From the NCBI GenBank assembly GCA_046728935.1, contig JBKPFS010000024.1, positions 1 to 10,767 of the forward strand: a DNA stretch of 10,767 nt, written 5' to 3'. The notes beneath the pieces are model-generated. The model did not search any database, was not told the DNA's origin, and saw nothing but the letters and a program-made list of their open reading frames with translations. Position 1 is the stretch's first letter. Every line of letters starts with the position of its first letter. The DNA is from DATAFO01 sp046728935 (GTDB lineage Bacteria > Actinomycetota > Thermoleophilia > Solirubrobacterales > 70-9). Made by a program: the position numbers and the translations under genes. This document shows, piece after piece, positions 1 to 7,878 of this stretch.

Positions 1-1
1 G

Positions 2-382
2 TCCGACCCGCAGGCCAAGGCCCGCTGGTTCGACGGTCCGGAGGCGAAATTCGAGCTCGACTTCCGCGTCGGCGGATGGGAGCGCCGCCGAGGGATGCTG
101 CCGGACGGCCGGGAATACACCTTCGAGGCGCTCTACCGGGATATCGTCCTGGGCCGACGCATCGTCTACACGTACGACATGCTCCTGGACCGGATCCGCA
201 TCTCGGTCTCCGTCGCCACAGCGGAGTTCAAGCCGGAGCGCGATGGCACCCGACTGGTCTTCACCGAGCAGGGCGCGTTCCTTGACGGCCACGAGATGCC
301 GGCCCGGCGCGAGCAGGGCATGGGCAGCCTGCTGGACTCGCTCGGACAGTGGCTCCAGAGCGGCCGATCCGACGGCGGCTGA
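2..382 (+). CDS. AHSA1/SRPBCC domain protein, 5'-truncated by window edge
   Basis: The frame is open from the first full codon at base 2 to the TGA at 380-382, so the N-terminus lies outside the window. About 126 residues are visible. Typical AHSA1 (activator of Hsp90 ATPase homologue-like) features are an early KARWF segment, then DFRVGG, a YRDIV-x5-RIVYTYDM stretch, a TAEFKPERDGTRLVFTEQG strand pair and a C-terminal REQGMGSLLDSLGQWL helix. The fold is a hydrophobic-cavity helix-grip domain. In bacteria these small cytosolic proteins are often encoded next to an ArsR-type regulator, but the upstream neighbour cannot be seen. The ligand and the role are unknown. The family call is firm; a function beyond ligand binding is not supported. 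Confidence 0.88.
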   Translation, partial: SDPQAKARWFDGPEAKFELDFRVGGWERRRGMLPDGREYTFEALYRDIVLGRRIVYTYDMLLDRIRISVSVATAEFKPERDGTRLVFTEQGAFLDGHEMPARREQGMGSLLDSLGQWLQSGRSDGG

Positions 383-666
383 GCGGCCACCGGGCGGCCG
401 CGCGCTCCAGGAACTAACCACCAGCTCACGTAATTACGAGCGGATCGGCACCTCCACGCTGGGTCAGGAAAATGAGCGGATGGCTGGGGCGATCGGGAGG
501 GTGCGTCGCGATGCGACTCCCGTCTGATCCGTGACGCTTCCGTGCGATTACGCATTTCGCGGAACGTCATCACGGTCCCGCTATCGCTCCGCGCACGCGA
601 AGCGGGAGTGGTCGAGGCTACGGCCGCTCAGGCCGTCGCCGACGCTGTCTGGGGCTTCTCGCCCAA
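383..666. other. Gene-free interval between convergent genes
   Basis: I found no convincing coding frame in these 284 bases. Short frames crossing it have arginine/proline-rich shadow composition and no family resemblance. It separates the + strand AHSA1 gene from the 3' end of the - strand sugar-uptake cluster. It contains an imperfect hairpin at 495-521 (GTCGC-GAT-GCGAC core flanked by GGGA/TCCC with an asymmetric bulge) and a longer hairpin at 576-607, listed separately. Confidence 0.6.
576..607 (-). terminator. Candidate hairpin terminator downstream of the sugar-uptake cluster
   Basis: The arms TCCCGCT (576-582) and AGCGGGA (601-607) are perfect complements. They continue inward as TCGC (584-587) with GCGA (597-600) after one bulged A, giving an 11-bp stem with a 9-base loop. 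It lies 60 bases beyond the stop codon of the dehydrogenase gene, where transcripts of the - strand operon should end. No T-run follows on either strand, so it is at best a non-canonical terminator; a chance GC-rich palindrome is possible. Confidence 0.35.
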
Positions 667-1713
667 TTAGGCCTGACGAGGTCGTTCAGCTTTGGCGCGC
701 GCGCGCTCGAGGACCTCGAGTACCTGGACCGCATCACGCGAGTCGACGGGCATTGGGCCATCGCCACGGAGCGCCAGAGCAACCTGCTCATAGAACCGCG
801 GCCACGCGCCGCGCTCTGCCCGGACGGGCTCGCTGTCGTCGCCGCGCATGAGTCGTCCCCATCGCGACTCCGGCTCGGCGCCCCAGTCGCCGGAGTCGTC
901 GGGGCGAAGCCCGGCCCTGAGGGCGTCCTCCTGGCCATCGAGGTGTTCGACGACGAAGGCGGCCTCGCTGCCGAGGACGCGCAGCCGCGGCCCCGGCGCT
1001 CCGGCAACCGCCGAAGCCAAGAGATGGCTGCGGACACCGGACTCGTGTCGCAGCGCTACGAAGACGTCGTCGTCCGCCGGGGTGCCGCGTCGCGTGTCCA
1101 CCTCGCCATAGACGTGCGAGACACGGCCAAAGAGGGCGAGAGCCTGGTCGACGAGGTGGCTTCCGAGGTCGAGCAGCACTCCGCCGCCCTCGGCGGGCGC
1201 GGTGGTCTCTCGCGACACCTCCTGGCGTACCTGCGGTCGCCAGCGCTCGAAGCGTGACTCGTACCGTCTCACCTCTCCCAGCGCGCCCTCCGCGATCAGC
1301 CGGCGCAGCGTGAGCTGGTCGGAGTCCCAGCGGCGGTTGTGAAAGACGGTCAGCGGCACGCCCGCGGCATCCGCCGCCTCCACGATCTCGCGTCCGGCCT
1401 CGCTGGACGGGGCGAGGGGTTTGTCAACGACGGTCGCGAGGCCGGACTCGATCGCCCGCAGTGCGAGCTCGCGGTGGGTGTCGTTGGGCGTCGCGACGAC
1501 GACGAGGTCGTGCTCGCCGGCCCGCTCCCAGACAGCGTCCGCGCGCGGCTCGACCCGCACGCCCAGATGCTCGCTGCGCGCCCGCTCGGCGCGTGCGAGG
1601 TTGCCGGTCACCACCGTCGCGAGCGTCAGCTCGGACGCCGCGGCGATCAGGGGTGCATGGAACGTCGAGCCGGCGAGCCCGTAGCCGAGCAGGGCGGCCC
1701 GGAGCTCAGCCAT
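667..1713 (-). CDS. Gfo/Idh/MocA-family NAD(P)-dependent sugar/inositol dehydrogenase (IolW/YvaA-like)
   Basis: The 348-residue length is normal for the family. The N-terminal Rossmann domain starts with GYGLAGSTFHAPL (10-22), a glycine-rich nucleotide-binding loop with the FHAP/FHGP signature of the Bacillus IolW (scyllo-inositol dehydrogenase, NADP-dependent) branch. Lys98 in DKP is the expected catalytic lysine (EKP in most relatives). The substrate domain carries VFHNRRWDSD (123-132), DLGSHLVDQ (182-190) with the usual Asp182/His186 pair, and GQEDALRAG (260-268), all close to the IolW pattern as I recall it. The protein is cytosolic. The gene lies 30 bases after the permease gene on the same strand, so it is probably the last gene of the transport operon. 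The ATG has only a weak ribosome binding site. The reaction, oxidation or reduction of a cyclitol or aldose, is a family inference; the exact substrate is unknown. Confidence 0.88.
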   Translation of the reverse strand: MAELRAALLGYGLAGSTFHAPLIAAASELTLATVVTGNLARAERARSEHLGVRVEPRADAVWERAGEHDLVVVATPNDTHRELALRAIESGLATVVDKPLAPSSEAGREIVEAADAAGVPLTVFHNRRWDSDQLTLRRLIAEGALGEVRRYESRFERWRPQVRQEVSRETTAPAEGGGVLLDLGSHLVDQALALFGRVSHVYGEVDTRRGTPADDDVFVALRHESGVRSHLLASAVAGAPGPRLRVLGSEAAFVVEHLDGQEDALRAGLRPDDSGDWGAEPESRWGRLMRGDDSEPVRAERGAWPRFYEQVALALRGDGPMPVDSRDAVQVLEVLERARAKAERPRQA

Positions 1714-1743
1714 CGACGGCGGCCGCGAACCTGATGGGTGAGG

Positions 1744-2951
1744 TCAGGTCGCCGGTTCGCGGCGGAGCCTGGTCGCCGCGTCGATCGTCACCGCTGCGAG
1801 CAGGACGCCGCCGGTGATGATGAACTTGATGTCGGAGTCGAGCCCGAGCAGGTCCATCCCGTTCGTGATCGACCCGATAACGATTGCGCCGAGCAGCGCC
1901 GACCAGACGAATCCCCGGCCTCCGAAGAGGCTGGTGCCGGCGATCACCGGGCCGGCGATCGCGAACAGCAGCACCTCCCCGCTGCCCGACTGCTGGTTGA
2001 CCGCGAGCAGCCTCGAGGCGGCGAGGATGCCGCCGAAGGCGGCCAGGGTGGAGGCGAGGGTGAAGACCGCGACCCGCACGCGCTTGATCCGGATCCCCGC
2101 CCGCCGAGCCGCTTCGGCATTGCCGCCGACGGCGAAGATGTGGCGCCCGAAGCGGGTGCGCTCGGTGATGAAGGCGAAGATCGCGGTCAGCGCGGCGACG
2201 ATGATGACGGCGAGCGGCACGCCGCGGTCGGCGTTGAGGATCGCGACCGCGACGAAGGTCCCCGCCGTGACCAGCGCGGGGGCGATCAGGGCCTGGACGA
2301 GCGGCGGCACCGCGAGGCCCGCGCGCACGCGCCGCAGGCGGGACATCAGCACGCTGGCCACGTAGGCGGCGACCACCGCGATCGCGAGCGCCCAGCCCAC
2401 GGCGGGGTCGAAGAAGGTCCCGGTGAGGTCGGTGATCGTGCTCGGCGGCAGGGGCACCGTTCCGGTGTCGCCGAGAACGAGCAGGAGCGCCCCCTGCCAG
2501 CCAATCAGCCCGGCGAGCGTGACGACGAACGACGGGATCCCGAAGAAGGTGACGAAGAAGCCGTTGAAGAGCCCGATCAGCGCTCCCACCGCGAGGCCGG
2601 CGAGGATCGCAAGGTCCGGGTTGAGCCCCTCCTTGACGGTGAGAACCGCCATCACGCCGGCGGCGAAGCCGCTCACGGCGCCGACCGAGAGGTCGATCTC
2701 GCCGAGCAGCAGGACGAGGACGACGCCAATCGAGATCGTCGCCACGGCGGCGATCTGAAGCGTCAGATTGGTGAGGTTGATCGCGCTCAGGAAGCGGTCG
2801 TTGGAGAGCTGGAAGATCGTCCAGATGACGGCGATCGCGACCAGCACGCGCACCGAGCCGAGCTCGCCGCGCCCCAGCCGGCGCAGGAACTCGCCGATCG
2901 AGAACTCGGTCGGCTCGGGCTCGAAGCCGGCCGGCCGTTGCGCGGTGGTGC

Positions 2952-2955
<4 letters not shown>
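1744..2955 (-). CDS. Sugar ABC transporter permease (XylH-like, BPD_transp_2 family)
   Basis: This 403-residue, very hydrophobic inner-membrane protein has roughly ten predicted spans after a cytoplasmic N-terminal tail of about 35 residues. Family landmarks of ribose/xylose-type permeases appear in order: LLLGEIDLSVGAVSGFAAG, the FNGFFVTFFGIPSFVVTLAGL segment, a cytoplasmic FAVGGNAEAARRAGI loop (coupling segment), AGTSLFGGRG and the NGMDLLGL motif near the end. It forms the translocation path with the upstream ATPase and receives sugar from the lipoprotein. Translation starts at a GTG (2955-2953) whose last bases overlap the ATPase stop as GTGA. A Shine-Dalgarno GAGGAGG (2963-2969) sits 7 bases upstream. 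XylH is the best match by length and motifs; a ribose- or inositol-type permease is the alternative. Confidence 0.92.
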
Positions 2956-3779
<824 letters not shown>

Positions 3780-3813
3780 CTTGCCTCTCCTCGCGCTTTC
3801 GGGGTCGGTCCTC

Positions 3814-4920
3814 CTACTGGATGCCCGCATCCTTGCACGCCTGCGCGTACTGCTTCGTGCAGATCTCGTCGGCGTTCCAGTAGTCGTCAGCGATCACCGA
3901 GTCCTCGATTTCCTTCGCTGTCGACACCGGGATGGTGTCGATCTTGTTGGTGGGTACCTGCTCGGTGCCGTTGTCGTACTCGGCGTTGATCATGTCCGCG
4001 GGCGGCTCCTCGCCGTTGGCGACGGCGACCGCGATCGCCGCGGCGTTCTCAGCGAGCGTCTTGATCGGCTTGTAGACCGTCATGTACTGCTCGCCGGCGA
4101 GGATCCGCTGGACCGCGGCCAGCTCGGCGTCCTGACCGGTCGTCGGCTTGGTCGCCGGATCGATCCCGGCGCCCTTCAGCGCCGCGATCGCGCCGCCGGC
4201 CGTGCCGTCGTTGGCGGCGTAGACGGCCTCGAAGCCGTCCTTGCCGAGCGCGGTGATCGCCTGATCCATCTCGCGCTGGGCGTTCTCCGGCAGCCAGTCC
4301 GGCGTGTCGAACTCGCGCGCGATCTCGACGCCCTCCTTGTCGAAGACGCTGGTCGCGCCTTGGTTGAACAACTTCGCGTTGTTGTCCTGCGGGTCGCCGT
4401 TGATGACCACGATCGGGCCCTGGGGGGAGCCTTCATCGGCGAGCTTCTGGCTCAGCGCTTCGCCCTGCTGCTCGCCCACCGTGACGCTGTCGAACGACAC
4501 GTAGTAGTCGAGGTCGGCGTTGAGGATCAGCCGGTCGTAGCTGATCACCGGGATCCCGGCCTGCTTGGCGCGCGTCGCCAGCCCGCCGGCCGAAGCCGAG
4601 TCGACGGGGTCGAGCACCATCACGTCGACCTCCTCGGTGATCGCGGTCTCGACCTGCTGCTGCTGGTTGGCCACGTCCTGATCGGCGTTGTAATACAGGA
4701 CCTCGCAGTCCGGGCATTGCTCCTCGACCGCCGCCTCGAACCTGGGCCGGTCGTCCGACTCATAACGGGTCGTCTGGCTCTCCGGCAGCAGGAACGCGAT
4801 CTTGCCGCCTCCGTCTCCACCGCCGTCCCCGTCGTCGTCATCGCCGCATGCCGCCAATCCGAGCGCGGCGAGCCCGGCGAGCATCAACAGGGCGAGCCGG
4901 ATTCGGCTCTTCTCCTTCAT
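3814..4920 (-). CDS. Sugar ABC transporter substrate-binding lipoprotein (XylF/ChvE-like)
   Basis: This extracytoplasmic sugar receptor is anchored by lipid. The N-terminus is basic (MKEKSRIR), followed by a hydrophobic stretch and lipobox GLAAC with Cys25, then an Asp/Gly-rich linker (26-39). The mature periplasmic-binding-protein type I fold begins KIAFLLPES (40-48). XylF-like landmarks are DVANQQQQVETAI (82-94), MVLDPVDSASA (101-111), PVISYDRLI (124-132), YYVSFDS (139-145), YAANDGTAGGAIAAL (234-248), TGQDAELAAVQRIL (261-274) and MTVYKPI (280-286). Two cysteine pairs, Cys69/Cys72 and Cys354/Cys362, could form disulfides outside the membrane. AGGAGG (complement of 4930-4935) lies 9 bases before the ATG, a near-ideal site. 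It is the first transporter gene, 108 bases after the ROK regulator gene. Xylose is the most likely ligand by resemblance; glucose, galactose or a cyclitol remain possible. Confidence 0.92.
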   Translation of the reverse strand: MKEKSRIRLALLMLAGLAALGLAACGDDDDGDGGGDGGGKIAFLLPESQTTRYESDDRPRFEAAVEEQCPDCEVLYYNADQDVANQQQQVETAITEEVDVMVLDPVDSASAGGLATRAKQAGIPVISYDRLILNADLDYYVSFDSVTVGEQQGEALSQKLADEGSPQGPIVVINGDPQDNNAKLFNQGATSVFDKEGVEIAREFDTPDWLPENAQREMDQAITALGKDGFEAVYAANDGTAGGAIAALKGAGIDPATKPTTGQDAELAAVQRILAGEQYMTVYKPIKTLAENAAAIAVAVANGEEPPADMINAEYDNGTEQVPTNKIDTIPVSTAKEIEDSVIADDYWNADEICTKQYAQACKDAGIQ

Positions 4921-4929
4921 CTCCCAGCA

Positions 4930-4935
4930 CCTCCT
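4930..4935 (-). promoter_or_regulatory. Strong ribosome binding site of the binding-protein gene
   Basis: On the - strand this reads AGGAGG, 9 bases before the ATG at 4920. It is the best Shine-Dalgarno match in the cluster, fitting the usual high expression of binding proteins relative to permease subunits. Confidence 0.7.
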
Positions 4936-5012
4936 GGTCTGTCGCTTGTCGATTTCATGCCTCGTTTCCCTCCTCTCTCGCGCTACGGTTCGTCGCGCTC
5001 GTTGCTTTCACA

Positions 5013-5030
5013 TTCGTACTCGTTCGTACT
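5013..5030 (-). promoter_or_regulatory. Candidate operator: tandem AGTACGAA direct repeat upstream of the transport genes
   Basis: TTCGTACT occurs at 5013-5020 and again at 5023-5030. On the coding strand this is AGTACGAA-CG-AGTACGAA, with a 10-base period, about one helical turn. It sits at the end of the ROK gene (overlapping its TAG) and about 93 bases before the binding-protein start, where an operator for the transport operon would be expected. Related AACGAG cores recur further downstream in the same 108-base gap. No convincing -35/-10 pair was found nearby. Binding by the ROK protein is an inference from position only. Confidence 0.35.
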
Positions 5031-6246
5031 AAGCCGCCTGCAGAAGCTCGGTGTCGGAGAATCGATCCGACTCGTGGAGGACCAGCGCCAGGGCGCCGAG
5101 CATCTCCGCTCGCTCGCCGAGGACGCCGGCGGCAATCTCCAGATCGCCGATGGCGCTGGGGATCGCGTTGCGCCGGACCACCTCGCGCAGCGGATCGATT
5201 AGCGCGTCGCCGACCGCGCCCAGGTCGCCGCCGACGATCACGCACTCGGGGTTGATGATGTTGCAGAGGTTCGCCACCGCCACCCCGATTGCCCTGCCGG
5301 CGTCGCCCACGAGCCGCACGGCAGCGGGGTCGCCCGCGGAGCAGAGCTCGACCAGCCGCCGGGAGCCGATCGTCTCGCCACGGCTCCTACTGAGCAGCTC
5401 GGCGATCGCGCGCGAGGACGCGAGGGTCTCCAGGCAGCCGCGGTTGCCGCAGCGGCAGACGGGGCCGCCGTCGCTGACCAAGGTGTGGCCGATCTCGCCG
5501 GCGGTCCCGCCGACGCCGTGCTGAAGGCGCCCGCCGGAGACGAGCCCGGCGCCGATCCCGGTGGAGACCTTGATGTAGGCGAGCTCCGACTTTCCGCGCC
5601 CCGCCCCCCAGACGAGCTCGGCGAGGGCGCCGAGGTTGGCGTCGTTCTCGACTTCCACCGGTAGCCCAAGCCGCGAGCTCGCCTCCGCGGCGGCGTCGAC
5701 GCCCACCCAGCCGGGGAGGATCGACGACGACTGCACAGAGCCGGTCGCGCGATTGATCGGCGCCGGCAGCCCCATCCCCACTCCGATCACGCGCTGGCGC
5801 TCAGCCTTGGCCTCGGCGAGCACCTGGTCGACGAAGTCGGACGCCGCGGCGAGCCCCTCCTCCGCGGAGTGGTCCACGTCGAGCTCGCACCAGGTCTCCG
5901 CGAGGACGGTGTGCGAGAGGTCGGAGAGGGCGACGCGCAGGTGGCGGTGGCCGAAGTCGATCCCGAGCGCGAGCCCCGCGGCAGGGTTCAGGGAGATCAT
6001 CACTGGCGGGCGCCCGGCATGGGCCTCGCCGACCGGTTGCCCGTCCCGCTCGGCGGCCAGGCCAGCGTCGATCAGGTCGCCGACGATGGTCGAGATCGTC
6101 GACCGCGAGAGGCCGGTGGACCGCGCGAGCTCGGCCCGGCTGGCGACCCCGCTGCGGCGCAGGGCGGCGATCACGCGCTTGCGATTGCCCTCGCGCAGCG
6201 ACGCCAGCGAGCCACTCCTCCTCGTCACGGGCGGAATCCATTTCAC
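5029..6246 (-). CDS. ROK-family transcriptional repressor (XylR/NagC-type)
   Basis: In 405 residues there is an N-terminal winged helix-turn-helix (about 20-66: NRKRVIAALRRSG, then SRAELARSTGLSRSTIS and the wing near GRPP), followed by a ROK sugar-kinase-like domain. Visible in that domain are GIDFGH (95-100), VGMGLPAPIN (156-165), ENDANLGALAE (200-210), STGIGAGLVSGG (228-239), GEIGH (250-254) and the zinc cluster CRCGNRGC (Cys264, Cys266, Cys271, with His254). ROK repressors bind DNA without ligand and release it on binding a sugar. Upstream of and co-directional with the transporter, this one is the obvious local regulator. The start is uncertain: the GTG at 6246 has no Shine-Dalgarno, and a second GTG seven codons in (6228) is possible. 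The wHTH is intact from either. Confidence 0.9.
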   Translation of the reverse strand: MKWIPPVTRRSGSLASLREGNRKRVIAALRRSGVASRAELARSTGLSRSTISTIVGDLIDAGLAAERDGQPVGEAHAGRPPVMISLNPAAGLALGIDFGHRHLRVALSDLSHTVLAETWCELDVDHSAEEGLAAASDFVDQVLAEAKAERQRVIGVGMGLPAPINRATGSVQSSSILPGWVGVDAAAEASSRLGLPVEVENDANLGALAELVWGAGRGKSELAYIKVSTGIGAGLVSGGRLQHGVGGTAGEIGHTLVSDGGPVCRCGNRGCLETLASSRAIAELLSRSRGETIGSRRLVELCSAGDPAAVRLVGDAGRAIGVAVANLCNIINPECVIVGGDLGAVGDALIDPLREVVRRNAIPSAIGDLEIAAGVLGERAEMLGALALVLHESDRFSDTELLQAA

Positions 6247-6255
6247 ACCGTGGGC

Positions 6256-6280
6256 AATTTGTCAAGGGTTAGATCAAATT
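6256..6280. promoter_or_regulatory. Candidate operator/promoter region: inverted repeat AATTTG-N13-CAAATT
   Basis: Perfect 6-base arms at 6256-6261 and 6275-6280 are separated by 13 bases, in an AT-rich island (about 6256-6290) inside otherwise GC-rich DNA. It lies 10-34 bases before the ROK gene's GTG and about 92 bases before the divergent TrmO-like gene. The location suits autoregulation by the ROK repressor. A TTGACA-like hexamer exists on the - strand (6265-6260) but has no good -10 at the right spacing, so I do not define a promoter. Confidence 0.35.
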
Positions 6281-6371
6281 AATGCCAAGATCCCGTGCTT
6301 TCCACCGAAGCCCGGTCCAAATCGGGACCCGCCCCTGGCCCTGAGAATCGCTTGAATGCGCCAGACCCGGC

Positions 6372-6779
6372 ATGAACGAGGCGCGCTTCGAATTGACCCC
6401 AGTCGCGATCGTCGAGTCGCCGCTCACCGACATGGCCGCCGCGCCGAAGCAGGGCGACGAGGGGGCGCCCGACGCGTGGCTGGTATTCGAGCCGGGCGTG
6501 CTGGAGGGGCTCGAGGGGCTCGCCCCCGGGTATCGGGTCATCGTGCTCACCTGGCTGGACCGCGCCGACCGCGACGTGCTCCGGGTGCATCCGCGCGACG
6601 ACGTCTCCAACCCGCTGCGCGGGGTGTTTGGCACCCGGTCGCAAGACCGGCCGAACCCGATCGGCCTCCACGAGGTGGAGATCCGCGAGATCGACGGCCG
6701 GCGGATGCGGGTGGGTCCCCTCGAGGCCCTGGACGGGACGCCGGTCCTCGACCTGAAGCCGGTGCTCCGCCCGGCCTGA
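6372..6779 (+). CDS. trmO: TrmO/TsaA-family tRNA (N6-threonylcarbamoyladenosine-37) methyltransferase, short form
   Basis: TrmO adds a methyl group from S-adenosylmethionine to N6 of t6A37 in tRNA, tuning decoding. This 135-residue protein shows the TsaA/UPF0066 signature: PVAIVESPL (10-18), PKQG (25-28), YRVIVLTWLDRADRD (54-68), VFGTRSQDRPNPIGLHEVEI (85-104) and LEALDGTPVLDLKPVL (118-133). Enteric TrmO is about 235 residues with an added C-terminal domain; short versions like this are common elsewhere, and their tRNA substrates are less well tested. The ATG has no evident Shine-Dalgarno. The gene is divergent from the ROK gene and convergent with the hydrolase gene, with only 3 bases between the two stop codons. 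It appears unrelated to the sugar module. Confidence 0.88.
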   Translation: MNEARFELTPVAIVESPLTDMAAAPKQGDEGAPDAWLVFEPGVLEGLEGLAPGYRVIVLTWLDRADRDVLRVHPRDDVSNPLRGVFGTRSQDRPNPIGLHEVEIREIDGRRMRVGPLEALDGTPVLDLKPVLRPA

Positions 6780-6782
6780 CCG

Positions 6783-7421
6783 CTACCGCGTCGCGGCCGG
6801 CGCCGCCTCGGCCATGACGGTGGGCAGCCACGCGGCCACGGCGGCGGCCACGGCCTCCGGATCGGTGCGCAGGCTGTGGTCGCCCGCCACCTCCACCACC
6901 TCGCGCCTCCGGCCGGCGGGCGGCATGCCGAAGCGGTCGCGGTCGCCCTGCACCACAAGCACCGGGACGGTGACCGCGTCGAGCTCCGGCAGCCGACCGG
7001 GCGGCGGGGGCTTCCCCTTCCGCGCCGGCGGCTGGAGCGGGAACGCGAGGCAGAGCACGGCGACGCCGCCAGTCTCCTCGACTTTGCGGCAAGCGACCCG
7101 AGCGCCGAGCGACCGGCCGCCGACGATCAACAGCAGGCCCTTCAGCTCCTCCGTCACCAGGCGATCGACGACCGCCGTCCAGGCGGCGTCGAGGCGGCTT
7201 GCGGCGGGCGGGGAGCGTCGACCGGCGACGCGGTAGGGCTGCTCGACGAGCGCGACGCTGACGTCCTGCAAGACCGCGGCGTCCGTCGCCGCGATCAGGT
7301 CCGGGGCCTCCACCCCTCCCCCGGCCCCATGGCCGAGGACCAGCGCGGCCCTCGGCGCGTCAACGGGGTGGAGATGGACCCTCGCGGGCCCGGCCGGGGT
7401 CTCGATCTCGACGGTCTTCAC
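6783..7421 (-). CDS. Alpha/beta hydrolase of the KANL3/Tex30-like type
   Basis: This 212-residue cytosolic protein has the alpha/beta hydrolase order. HGAGGG (31-36) forms the oxyanion region, GRSLGA (102-107) is the nucleophile elbow with Ser104, the acid is Asp160 or Asp162 in QGDRDRFG, and His182 lies in AGDHSL. The short core without a large cap, and the GGRSLGARVA elbow followed by LAFPLQPP, resemble the KANL3/Tex30 hydrolase-like family, whose substrates are mostly unknown. The GTG at 7421 lies 4 bases after the stop of the VOC gene. With no separate promoter space the two are probably co-transcribed and coupled. A missing lid suggests small soluble esters or thioesters, but that is a guess. 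Confidence 0.82.
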   Translation of the reverse strand: MKTVEIETPAGPARVHLHPVDAPRAALVLGHGAGGGVEAPDLIAATDAAVLQDVSVALVEQPYRVAGRRSPPAASRLDAAWTAVVDRLVTEELKGLLLIVGGRSLGARVACRKVEETGGVAVLCLAFPLQPPARKGKPPPPGRLPELDAVTVPVLVVQGDRDRFGMPPAGRRREVVEVAGDHSLRTDPEAVAAAVAAWLPTVMAEAAPAATR

Positions 7422-7425
7422 CTCG

Positions 7426-7809
7426 CTACTGCTGCCCGTGCACCGAGAGGATGTTCCCAGCTGGGTCCTTGAACCAGGCGATGCCCGACCCAGGCCCGTT
7501 GCGGTCGATCCCCTTCTCGTCCTGCTCGAAGCCCTCGTAGCGCTCGAACTGCACGCCCCGCTCGGTCAGCTGGTCGACCGCTTGCTCGACGTCATCGACC
7601 GGGAAGTTCAGGATCGTGTACGTGGCCGGCTCGAAGTCCGGCTTGAGATAGATCAGGGTGTCGCGGCCGCCCGCCAGGTGGAGCGTGAGCAGCCCGTTCT
7701 GCTCGTCCAGGACCTCGACGTTCAACCCCAGCGTCTCGCCGTAGAACTCGCGCGCCTTGTCGATGTCGTCGACAGCGAAACCGCTGTATGCCTCGGTGTT
7801 CGCAAGCAT
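7426..7809 (-). CDS. VOC-fold (glyoxalase/bleomycin-resistance-like) protein
   Basis: This single-domain protein of 127 residues has two babbb modules: FAVDDIDKAREFYGETLGL (11-29) in the first and FPVDDVEQAVDQLTERGV in the second, ending FKDPAGNILSVHGQQ. The usual metal ligands look absent. The position normally His before the first strand core is Tyr8, and the usual Glu after GN-x-x near the end is Ser. It is therefore probably not a metal-dependent glyoxalase or dioxygenase and may bind a small ligand or act as an antitoxin or resistance-type binder. A clear GAGGAGG lies upstream of the ATG at 7809. It is the first gene of a two-gene - strand unit with the hydrolase and is divergent from the coiled-coil gene. 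Confidence 0.88.
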   Translation of the reverse strand: MLANTEAYSGFAVDDIDKAREFYGETLGLNVEVLDEQNGLLTLHLAGGRDTLIYLKPDFEPATYTILNFPVDDVEQAVDQLTERGVQFERYEGFEQDEKGIDRNGPGSGIAWFKDPAGNILSVHGQQ

Positions 7810-7878
7810 GATCAGTCCTCCTCGATAGGCCTTTGATATGTAGACCGGCCCGCGACCGCGAACTCATCGCCCACAACC
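7810..7878. promoter_or_regulatory. 69-base divergent promoter region
   Basis: These bases separate the - strand VOC gene from the + strand coiled-coil gene, so both promoters must lie here or inside neighbouring coding sequence. The only AT-richer patch is TTTGATATGTAG near 7832-7843, which offers weak -10-like hexamers on both strands (TACATA on the - strand). Next to the VOC start is its Shine-Dalgarno. The + strand gene has no Shine-Dalgarno before its ATG. Confidence 0.35.

Noticed and set aside
3780..3830. Upstream start for the ABC ATPase gene
   Set aside because: It would overlap the end of the binding-protein gene and add a basic non-family tail, while the ATG at 3779 has a good ribosome binding site.
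6237..6265. TTGACA hexamer as a -35 box for the ROK gene
   Set aside because: At 16-18 base spacing the -10 positions read AATGGA or similar and would fall inside the coding start, so the promoter call is not supported.
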